DNA of 6,671 nt from Promethearchaeia archaeon. GTDB lineage: Archaea > Asgardarchaeota > Lokiarchaeia > Sigyniarchaeales > SOKP01. The notes under the pieces are model-generated. The model was not told where the DNA came from, ran no database searches, and saw nothing but the letters and a program-made list of their open reading frames with translations. The translations under genes and the position numbers were made by a program. The stretch spans positions 1-6,671 of the forward strand of contig JAHQWY010000206.1 of NCBI GenBank assembly GCA_029856445.1. Reading direction: 5' to 3'. Shown here piece by piece: positions 1 to 4,834 of this stretch (positions within the stretch are counted from its first letter, which is position 1; each line of letters opens with the position of its first letter).

Positions 1-141
1 TATCAAGTCCCAATAAAATTTAGCCCCGAGACCTCTTCCACCAATATATTTTTTTAAAATTCTGCTGGGAATGTTGATGGTTTTATATGTTTCAGAACCC
101 AGATCTATATGTAAGAGTTTACCCTTATATCCATAGAGCAT
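1..141 (-). CDS. Aldehyde:ferredoxin oxidoreductase family protein, N-terminal fragment cut by the window edge
   Basis: The minus strand is open from an ATG at 141-139 to base 1, giving 47 residues. They begin MLYGYKGKLLHIDL and contain KKYIGGRGLGAKFYW. The G-Y-x-G-K-x-L-x-I-D-L start followed by an I-G-G-R-G-L-G-A-K block about 20 residues later is the hallmark N-terminus of the tungstopterin aldehyde:ferredoxin oxidoreductases (AOR, FOR, GAPOR, WOR group). These cytoplasmic enzymes oxidise aldehydes to acids and reduce ferredoxin. The start is firm: a purine-rich ribosome binding site, GGAAGG (152-147), lies 5 bases upstream. The gene follows the TIGR04076-family gene by 55 bases on the same strand, so co-transcription is possible. 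Only about 8% of a normal ~600-residue protein is visible, so the subfamily, cofactor-binding Cys residues and substrate cannot be judged. Confidence 0.88.
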   Translation of the reverse strand, partial: MLYGYKGKLLHIDLGSETYKTINIPSRILKKYIGGRGLGAKFYWDLI

Positions 142-146
142 TTTTT

Positions 147-152
147 CCTTCC
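147..152 (-). promoter_or_regulatory. Ribosome binding site of the aldehyde:ferredoxin oxidoreductase gene
   Basis: On the minus strand GGAAGG sits 5 bases before the ATG at 141, inside the purine run AAAAGGAAGGAAAAA. It is the clearest Shine-Dalgarno-like site in the window and fixes the start codon of the partial oxidoreductase. Confidence 0.7.
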
Positions 153-196
153 TTTTACTATTAATTAATATGTTCGTTATTATGGTTGAGTTATTC

Positions 197-463
197 TTAG
201 GAATCGATTTTTGTTCGAGTTATTTTGAAAACTACGCGATTATTCGGATCTGGACAACAAAGCATCGTCGTATCCATATCTTGGGACCAAGGAAAAGAAC
301 CATCAAATCTTAATGTGGTGATACTCGGATAAATCGCATGATACACAGTCTGGCAAATTTTACTGATATCATCGGGATATTTAAATTTATCACCAACTTT
401 GTGCCCCGAAGGACATTCTCCCCTTTCGAGGATTTCAACAATCTCTAAAGAAATTTCATTCAT
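197..463 (-). CDS. TIGR04076 family small cysteine protein (function unknown)
   Basis: This 88-residue protein starts at ATG 463 and ends in TAA. It matches, from memory, the pattern of the uncharacterised TIGR04076 family: an early C-P-x-G-H-K-V-G-D block (C17-P-S-G-H-K-V-G-D), a central I-C (C37) followed by Y-P, L-R-F-D-G-x-F-P-W (51-59), then C-C-P-D-P (C69, C70) and a C-terminal beta strand V-V-F-K-I. Its length is typical for the family. The four Cys residues and the His suggest possible metal binding, but no function is established. No signal peptide or membrane segment is visible. The only Shine-Dalgarno-like element is a weak GGTTG seven bases upstream. The start overlaps the end of a possible small ORF upstream by 8 bases, and the aldehyde:ferredoxin oxidoreductase gene follows 55 bases downstream, so a shared transcript is plausible. 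Confidence 0.85.
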   Translation of the reverse strand: MNEISLEIVEILERGECPSGHKVGDKFKYPDDISKICQTVYHAIYPSITTLRFDGSFPWSQDMDTTMLCCPDPNNRVVFKITRTKIDS

Positions 464-629
464 TATTTTTCAACCATTTTTTGATATATAATTTTATCTT
501 TTCTTTAATTAAACTATTTCTTATCTTAAAGAGGTTCTCCAATATTTTTAATAGTACCTTCAATTTTTTCATTAAATTTTCATCGAAATCAGATGCTGAA
601 TTTATCCTTTCAAAAAAATTCAAAGTCAT
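456..629 (-). CDS. Possible small lysine-rich protein, 57 residues (hypothetical)
   Basis: The minus strand is open from an ATG at 629 to a TGA at 458-456, giving MTLNFFERINSASDFDENLM and then a Lys/Leu/Ile-rich C-terminal half ending KKWLKNNE. The second half looks like one or two amphipathic helices, with leucines spaced 3-4 apart from about residue 19 to 53. No known family is recognised. In favour: it lies on the same strand as all neighbours, and its stop overlaps the TIGR04076-family start by 8 bases, an arrangement typical of translational coupling. Against: the base composition is very AT-rich, which makes Lys/Asn/Ile-rich open frames by chance; no ribosome binding site precedes the ATG; and the opposite strand is also open over much of the same stretch. 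An internal ATG at 572 is an alternative start. Confidence 0.3.
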   Translation of the reverse strand: MTLNFFERINSASDFDENLMKKLKVLLKILENLFKIRNSLIKEKIKLYIKKWLKNNE

Positions 630-764
630 CGATTTTGTTAAATTTAGAATAGTAGATGTGATTTTATTCCAACGTGATTAAAACTTAAGCAACTAAAAAT
701 AGCGAGGTACTAATTGATGGATTAATAAGTCAAATTTCTGAGTGGAGCTATCTTATATGAAGAA
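630..764. other. AT-rich intergenic stretch downstream of rps11
   Basis: This region follows the rps11 stop codon. I see no tRNA-like fold, no strong hairpin and no convincing archaeal T-tract terminator, only short runs such as TATTTTTAG on the minus strand. It must contain either the end of the ribosomal transcript or the leader linking it to the distal genes, but nothing in the bases decides which. Confidence 0.4.
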
Positions 765-1163
765 TTAAACTCTCCTTCCTCTGTGACCACCCTTCCTACG
801 GCAGTGATCATGTGATTTAGGGGTTACTTCTTCAATCCGTCCTACTTGAAGACCGGCTCGAGCGAGAGCACGTATACAAGCTTGAGCCCCTGGACCAGGG
901 GTTTGGCTTCTATTTCCACCAGGCGCTCGAACTTTAATATGAATCCCTCTAATTCCTTTATCTCGAAGATCATTAGCGACACGGAAGCCGCATTGCATAG
1001 CAGCATAGGGGGAGGATTCGTCACGACTTGCTTTAACTACCATACCGGCAGTACATTTTGCGAAAGTTTCAGCGCCACTTAAATCAGTGGCAGTGACGAT
1101 TGTATTGTTATAGCTCGAAAAAATATGGACGATAGCCCATTTTGTTTCTTCTCTTCTACTCAT
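765..1163 (-). CDS. rps11: Small ribosomal subunit protein uS11 (archaeal S11P)
   Basis: This complete 132-residue protein of the 30S platform binds the central and 3' minor regions of 16S rRNA near the E site and works alongside uS7. The sequence has the family signature from about residue 78: VRAPGGNRSQTPGPG, followed by AQACIRALARAG and VGRIEEVTP. It ends in the basic tail CRRKGGHRGRRV, which is characteristic of archaeal and eukaryotic S11. The start ATG shares one base with the rps4 stop (TAATG), so translation is probably coupled. A GTGA element (1173-1170) lies six bases upstream. It is the last of three ribosomal genes; the RNA polymerase D gene that follows in many archaea is absent here. 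Confidence 0.98.
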   Translation of the reverse strand: MSRREETKWAIVHIFSSYNNTIVTATDLSGAETFAKCTAGMVVKASRDESSPYAAMQCGFRVANDLRDKGIRGIHIKVRAPGGNRSQTPGPGAQACIRALARAGLQVGRIEEVTPKSHDHCRRKGGHRGRRV

Positions 1164-1681
1164 TATGCTTCACTTTTAGTTTGTGTTTCTTTTGCTTTTG
1201 AGAGGGGACTATTAGGGGCAAAATCAATAAGGTCTTCTTCTACTCTTTTAACGATGTATGAAGGTGCATTGATTTTTTTCCCTGCTACTTGAATATGTCC
1301 GTGAGTTATTAATTGTCGTGCTTGATAAATGGTACTCGCAAATCCCTTTTCATAAACCAGCGTTTGAAGTCTTCTTTTGAGGACATCTTCAACAGTCAGG
1401 AGAAGTACATCTTCGAATTCTGCTTCTGAACCAATGATTCCTAGCCGGTCTAATTTACTAATTAATTCTCGCTGAACCTCAATTGCTTTTTCTTTTGTTA
1501 AGCTTCTTGATTGTCTAGCAATATTACGCCAATTTGCCAATTTTGTTCTGCTTTTCCAGTATTCTCTTTTGTTCCTTAGCCCGTATTTACCGATGAATTC
1601 CAGTTCTTCTATGATTCTCTCTTTTTGAAAGGGATGTTTTGGTTTCCTAAACTTCTTTTTTAATCTTCTTGGATCTCCCAT
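1163..1681 (-). CDS. rps4: Small ribosomal subunit protein uS4 (archaeal S4P)
   Basis: This 172-residue primary rRNA-binding protein of the 30S body binds the 5' domain of 16S rRNA and helps nucleate assembly. It starts MGDPRRLKKKFRKPKHPFQK, the normal archaeal S4 N-terminus. The S4 RNA-binding domain runs from about residue 102 (KRRLQTLVYEKGFAS) through QARQLITHGHIQVAGKKI to about 155. A short Ser/Lys/Thr-rich tail ends the protein. I chose the ATG at 1681, not the upstream in-frame ATG at 1741. The upstream start would add 20 unconserved residues overlapping rps13, whereas the 1681 ATG has a GGTGAT ribosome binding site (1690-1685) three bases before it. The gene lies 13 bases after the rps13 stop and overlaps rps11 by one base. 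Confidence 0.97.
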   Translation of the reverse strand: MGDPRRLKKKFRKPKHPFQKERIIEELEFIGKYGLRNKREYWKSRTKLANWRNIARQSRSLTKEKAIEVQRELISKLDRLGIIGSEAEFEDVLLLTVEDVLKRRLQTLVYEKGFASTIYQARQLITHGHIQVAGKKINAPSYIVKRVEEDLIDFAPNSPLSKAKETQTKSEA

Positions 1682-1684
1682 AGT

Positions 1685-1690
1685 ATCACC
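1685..1690 (-). promoter_or_regulatory. Ribosome binding site deciding the rps4 start
   Basis: On the minus strand GGTGAT precedes ATG 1681 by three bases. It complements the archaeal 16S rRNA 3' end (core GGAGGTGATC) and supports the short uS4 form over the longer form starting at 1741. Confidence 0.65.
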
Positions 1691-1694
1691 ATTA

Positions 1695-2189
1695 TTATTT
1701 CTGTTGTTGTTGACCTTTTTTCCTTCGCACAACTCCAACAACTAACCCATGACGACCAGTGCTTTTAGTTTTTTGACCACGTACCTTGAGTCTTAAGTGG
1801 TGGCGAACACCTTTATAAGATTTAATTTTCTTCATTCTATCTATATCATTCTTCAATGAGAGGTCTAATTTATTTGCGATAAGGTGGAGGTCTTTACCGG
1901 TACGTAAATCTTTAGGTCTATTAACCATCCAATTTGGGATTCCATTTTCAACAGGATCCAAAATTATTTCTTCAATTTTATTTAAATCTTTTTCGGGAAT
2001 TGCTCCAATTCTTATAGTAGGATCTATTTCTGCTACTCTAACAATTGCTTGAGCAAATCTTCTCCCAACTCCTCTGATTTGTGTTAGTCCGTATTCAACT
2101 TTTGCATTCCCATCCACTTGAGAACGAAGTTGACGGAAAAAAACCTTTTCACGGAAATTCTTGGGTCGTATCGCAGATGAAGAACTCAT
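1695..2189 (-). CDS. rps13: Small ribosomal subunit protein uS13 (archaeal S13P)
   Basis: This complete 164-residue protein of the 30S head contacts the large subunit and the P-site tRNA region. Visible family features are the helix-turn segment YGLTQIRGVGRRFAQAIV (33-50), which matches the helix-two-turns-helix fold, and the C-terminal basic signature SYKGVRHHLRLKVRGQKTKS (124-143) followed by GRHG. It ends in a short Lys/Gln tail. It is slightly longer than the usual ~150 residues because of a serine-rich start (MSSSSAIRPK). No other Met is available in frame, so the start at 2189 is accepted even though no clear Shine-Dalgarno motif precedes it. This is the first gene of the rps13-rps4-rps11 operon, with a likely promoter about 55-75 bases upstream. 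Confidence 0.97.
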   Translation of the reverse strand: MSSSSAIRPKNFREKVFFRQLRSQVDGNAKVEYGLTQIRGVGRRFAQAIVRVAEIDPTIRIGAIPEKDLNKIEEIILDPVENGIPNWMVNRPKDLRTGKDLHLIANKLDLSLKNDIDRMKKIKSYKGVRHHLRLKVRGQKTKSTGRHGLVVGVVRRKKGQQQQK

Positions 2190-2244
2190 TTGAAATCAAT
2201 CTAAAAATATGTTTTACTTGTTGATTTAATGGTAGTTAATATAG

Positions 2245-2265
2245 AATTTAATATTAAATTTTTGG
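2245..2265 (-). promoter_or_regulatory. Probable rps13-rps4-rps11 promoter (BRE/TATA) overlapping a 16-base palindrome
   Basis: On the minus strand the segment CCAAAAATTTAATAT (2265-2251) resembles an archaeal purine-rich BRE followed by a TATA box. Transcription would start about 25 bases further on, leaving a leader of roughly 40 bases before the ATG at 2189. The TATA-like element lies within a perfect 16-base palindrome, aatttaatattaaatt (2245-2260), which could be an operator or simply a product of AT richness. The assignment rests on motif likeness and position only. Confidence 0.4.
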
Positions 2266-2289
2266 TTTTCCCTAAGAATTAGCTAAAAG

Positions 2290-2306
2290 ATAAGGAAAAA
2301 GGAATA
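2290..2306 (-). terminator. Possible T-rich terminator after the proximal kinase gene
   Basis: About 60 bases beyond the kinase stop, the minus strand reads ATTCCTTTTTCCTTATC, a pyrimidine tract resembling the U-rich terminators of archaeal RNA polymerase. It lies between the kinase gene and the rps13 promoter, where termination is expected. There is no hairpin, and the evidence is composition only. Confidence 0.3.
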
Positions 2307-2362
2307 ATATTTTGAATTTAAAATTTAATTAGTCACCTTTTTCCAGTTTTGAAACATAGTTT

Positions 2363-3478
2363 TTAAGATGGGAGTACACTTGTAGCATCGTTATCGATTA
2401 TAGCCCAAAAGTATCGCTTCATACCTTCCCTTAATAGTTCAGTTCCCCTTGGGTCGCTTGTATCCAACTGTGTAAAACTAAGAGCAGGTAACCACACATA
2501 AGAAATCAAACCCTTTAAGTAATCATACCATGCCATACCAAAATCATAACTCTTAATTCCATTTTCTTCTATTCGTTTCAAATATAATTTAATCATTTCC
2601 TTTTCAATTTTTCGTCTTAAATCGAATTTTATACTGCCTGATAAAAAGTATGCGACATCGAGGACACCTCCACTTATTAATACCCCACCCCAATCAATAA
2701 TTATTGTTGGTCTTTTATTGTTTTCAGAGTCAAAAAACATATTGTCTCCTCGATAGTCAAAATGACAAATAGTTAAATTATCTTTTCTGACATTATTAAG
2801 AAGCCATGGAAAATGTTTATATACCTTTTCACCAGCCTCTAGACCTCCTTCTGGAAGAAAATCCAAAAATTTTTCTGATTTTATAGCCCAATCCCATGAA
2901 GTACGTAGTGTTTCAGTGAACGATTTTAATATATTTTTATCCATTGGTTTTGGTATCCAATCAAAAGAAAAAAGATCTGGAGCATCCCACCATCGTGCAT
3001 GAAAATCAGCTATTGAAATTATTGCTTGTTTAGTTTGCTCATAATTTAATCCTTCAATCTGGTTGCACATCTTATAACATGAACAATCTTCAAGAATGAG
3101 AATAAATTTTTTAGCTTCTGTATCATAATCCGAATAAATAAGACCTGGAACACGTATAGGACTTTTTGGTGCTATTTCAGTATAAAATCTTATCTCTTTT
3201 TCATAAATATTATATTGAAGTGCAACCGCTAAGGCAGTCCTAAAGGTTGTTGGCATTTTTACGATCATAGTTTTTGGCAAGTCAGAAGATTCTTTATCAT
3301 AAGTAATTGTTAGTCTTGCCATATCACTTACAAATCCCTCCCCTGCACCACATGGTTCTCTCGAAATCGATTCAATATTAATATCTTTAAGGTACCCCGA
3401 GTCATGAAGAACCTTATTTAACCATTCTGAAGTAATTCTTTTGGTTCTTTTAGGAATTGCTAATTGTTCTGATATCAT
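2363..3478 (-). CDS. Aminoglycoside-phosphotransferase / ecdysteroid-kinase-like small-molecule kinase, copy A
   Basis: This 371-residue protein has a protein-kinase-like small-molecule phosphotransferase fold. Visible elements in order: a Gly-rich nucleotide loop, GAGEGFVSD (44-52); an ATP-contacting Lys in MIVKMP (K74); a helix-C-like acidic segment, YEKEIRFY (92-99); a hinge-like strand, ILILEDCS (126-133); the catalytic loop CHFDYRGDN (238-246) with H239, D241 and N246; and the metal-binding Asp in IIIDWGG (D262). The HxD-x4-N spacing matches the APH (PF01636) and EcKinase/CHK families, which phosphorylate hydroxyls of small molecules. The usual HGD glycine is Phe here. No signal peptide or membrane helix is seen. 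The next gene upstream is a close paralog with the same leader, so the pair arose by tandem duplication. The substrate is unknown; drug resistance should not be assumed. Confidence 0.85.
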   Translation of the reverse strand: MISEQLAIPKRTKRITSEWLNKVLHDSGYLKDINIESISREPCGAGEGFVSDMARLTITYDKESSDLPKTMIVKMPTTFRTALAVALQYNIYEKEIRFYTEIAPKSPIRVPGLIYSDYDTEAKKFILILEDCSCYKMCNQIEGLNYEQTKQAIISIADFHARWWDAPDLFSFDWIPKPMDKNILKSFTETLRTSWDWAIKSEKFLDFLPEGGLEAGEKVYKHFPWLLNNVRKDNLTICHFDYRGDNMFFDSENNKRPTIIIDWGGVLISGGVLDVAYFLSGSIKFDLRRKIEKEMIKLYLKRIEENGIKSYDFGMAWYDYLKGLISYVWLPALSFTQLDTSDPRGTELLREGMKRYFWAIIDNDATSVLPS

Positions 3479-3560
3479 TTTAATAACGCCCTTTTTCTAC
3501 AAAAATATAAAAATTATAAAAAGAGAAGTTAAGGTAATATAAATAATTATCTCAATTCTT
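3479..3560 (-). promoter_or_regulatory. Leader and promoter of kinase copy A, duplicated upstream of copy B
   Basis: The 82 bases upstream of the start match those upstream of kinase copy B at 72 positions by hand count, and at 53 of the 56 nearest the ATG. A TATA-like TTTTTATAA (minus strand, 3522-3514) lies about 36-44 bases before the ATG, consistent with a short 5' leader. A conserved AAAAAGGGCG lies about 8 bases before the ATG and may act as a weak ribosome binding site. Confidence 0.5.
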
Positions 3561-3582
3561 ATTCATGAAGTGTTTTAAATTT

Positions 3583-4701
3583 TCAAGAGGGGAGTATGCT
3601 GGTTGCATCATTATCGATAATAGCTCTAAAAAATCGGTTTGTAGATTCCTTGAATATTTCAAAAGCTTTAGGATCACGTGTATCTAACTGTGCAAAAACA
3701 AGGGGAGGCCCCCACGCATAAAACATCAAAGAAATTAAATAATTTTCCCAAACTTCATCAAAATCTGTATCAATCGTAATCCCGTTTTCTTCTATTCGTT
3801 TTATATATAATTTTATCATTTCCTCTTCAATTTGTTGTCTTAAATCAACTTTAATACTTCCTCCTAAAAGGTATCCAATATCTACTAAACCTGCACTTAT
3901 TAGTGTGTTTGCCCAATCACAAATTATTAAAGGATTTTCACTGTTTTCAGAATCAAAAAACATATTGTCTGATTTGTAGTCAAGATGAACTATAGTCAAA
4001 TTTTCATCTTTGACATTATTAAGTAGCCATGGAAAATGTTTATACACTTTTTCACCAGCTCCTAGACTACCTTCTGGAAGAATTTTCAGAAAAGATTCTG
4101 ATTTTACTGCTAAATCCCATGAATTACGAAAGGTAGTGGTAAAAGCCTTTTTTATATCCTCATCTTTTGGTGCAGGTAACCAATCAAATGAAAAAAGATC
4201 TGGGGCATCCCACCATCGAGCATGAAAATCTGCTATTGAATTTATTGCTTGTTTAGTTTGTTCATAACTTAAACCTTCAATCGCGTCAACCATCTCATAA
4301 CATGAACAATCTTCAAGAATGAGAATATATTTTTTAACTTCAATATCATAATCCGAATAAATAAGACCTGGAACGCGTATAGGACTTTTTGGTGCTATTT
4401 CCGTATAAAATCTTATCTCCTTTTCATAAAGATTATATTGAAGTGCAAGAGCAAAGGCTGTTCTATAAGTTGTAGGCATTTTTACAATCATTGTTTTTGG
4501 TAAGTTAGGAGAATCTTTATCATAAGTAATCGTTAGCCTTGCCATATCACTCATAAATCCTTCCCCAGCTCCCCATGGTTCTCTCGAAATCGATTTAATA
4601 TTGAAATCTTTAAGATAGCCAGAGTCGTGAAGAACCTTATTTAACCATTCTGAAGTAATCCTTTTAGTTCGTTTGGGTATTCCTAATTGTTCTGATATCA
4701 T
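3583..4701 (-). CDS. Aminoglycoside-phosphotransferase / ecdysteroid-kinase-like small-molecule kinase, copy B
   Basis: This 372-residue paralog of the neighbouring kinase is about 74% identical to it by hand count. It has the same elements: Gly-rich loop GAGEGFMSD (44-52), K74 in MIVKMP, hinge ILILEDCS, catalytic loop VHLDYKSDN (238-246) with H239, D241 and N246, and the metal Asp D262 in IICDWANT. The start is placed at ATG 4701, matching copy A residue for residue. An eight-residue extension from a TTG at 4725 is possible, but copy A has a TAG at the matching place, so the extension is unlikely. The copies differ most after about residue 180, in the catalytic-loop flank, after the metal Asp and in the C-terminal helices that usually form the substrate pocket. 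It ends in TGA; the frame closes seven codons later, so this is an ordinary stop. The substrate is unknown. Confidence 0.85.
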   Translation of the reverse strand: MISEQLGIPKRTKRITSEWLNKVLHDSGYLKDFNIKSISREPWGAGEGFMSDMARLTITYDKDSPNLPKTMIVKMPTTYRTAFALALQYNLYEKEIRFYTEIAPKSPIRVPGLIYSDYDIEVKKYILILEDCSCYEMVDAIEGLSYEQTKQAINSIADFHARWWDAPDLFSFDWLPAPKDEDIKKAFTTTFRNSWDLAVKSESFLKILPEGSLGAGEKVYKHFPWLLNNVKDENLTIVHLDYKSDNMFFDSENSENPLIICDWANTLISAGLVDIGYLLGGSIKVDLRQQIEEEMIKLYIKRIEENGITIDTDFDEVWENYLISLMFYAWGPPLVFAQLDTRDPKAFEIFKESTNRFFRAIIDNDATSILPS

Positions 4702-4783
4702 TTTGATAACGCCCTTTTTATACAATAATATAAAAATTATAAAAAGAGAAGTTAAGGAGATATAAAAAGTTATCTTAAACCTT
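4702..4783 (-). promoter_or_regulatory. Leader and promoter of kinase copy B
   Basis: This is the counterpart of the copy A leader. A TATA-like TTTTTATAA (minus strand, 4745-4737) lies at the same distance from the ATG as in copy A, followed by the same AAAAAGGGCG element. The match ends abruptly about 82 bases upstream, which marks the probable edge of the duplicated unit. Because it separates the kinase from the FrhB-like gene, copy B probably has its own transcript. Confidence 0.5.
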
Positions 4784-4834
4784 GTGAGTAAAGAATACTA
4801 TTAGATAAAAAGCTGAATTTTGAAAGAGTTTAAA

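Noticed and set aside
481..681. Plus-strand 66-residue ORF (Phe/Lys/Ile-rich)
   Set aside because: It matches no family, has no ribosome binding site, runs against the orientation of every other gene, and has a composition typical of AT-rich noncoding DNA.
842..1082. Plus- and minus-strand ORFs of 78 and 60 residues overlapping rps11
   Set aside because: They are alternative frames of the highly conserved rps11 gene.
1682..1741. Twenty-residue N-terminal extension of uS4 from ATG 1741
   Set aside because: The extension is Asn-rich, overlaps the rps13 coding end, and is not part of archaeal S4; MGDPRRLKKK with its own GGTGAT site is the normal start.
4010..4225. Plus-strand 71-residue ORF inside kinase copy B
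   Set aside because: It is an antisense frame of a clear coding region with no family resemblance.
4702..4725. Eight-residue extension of kinase copy B from TTG 4725
   Set aside because: The aligned leader of copy A carries a TAG in the same frame, so the extension is not conserved.
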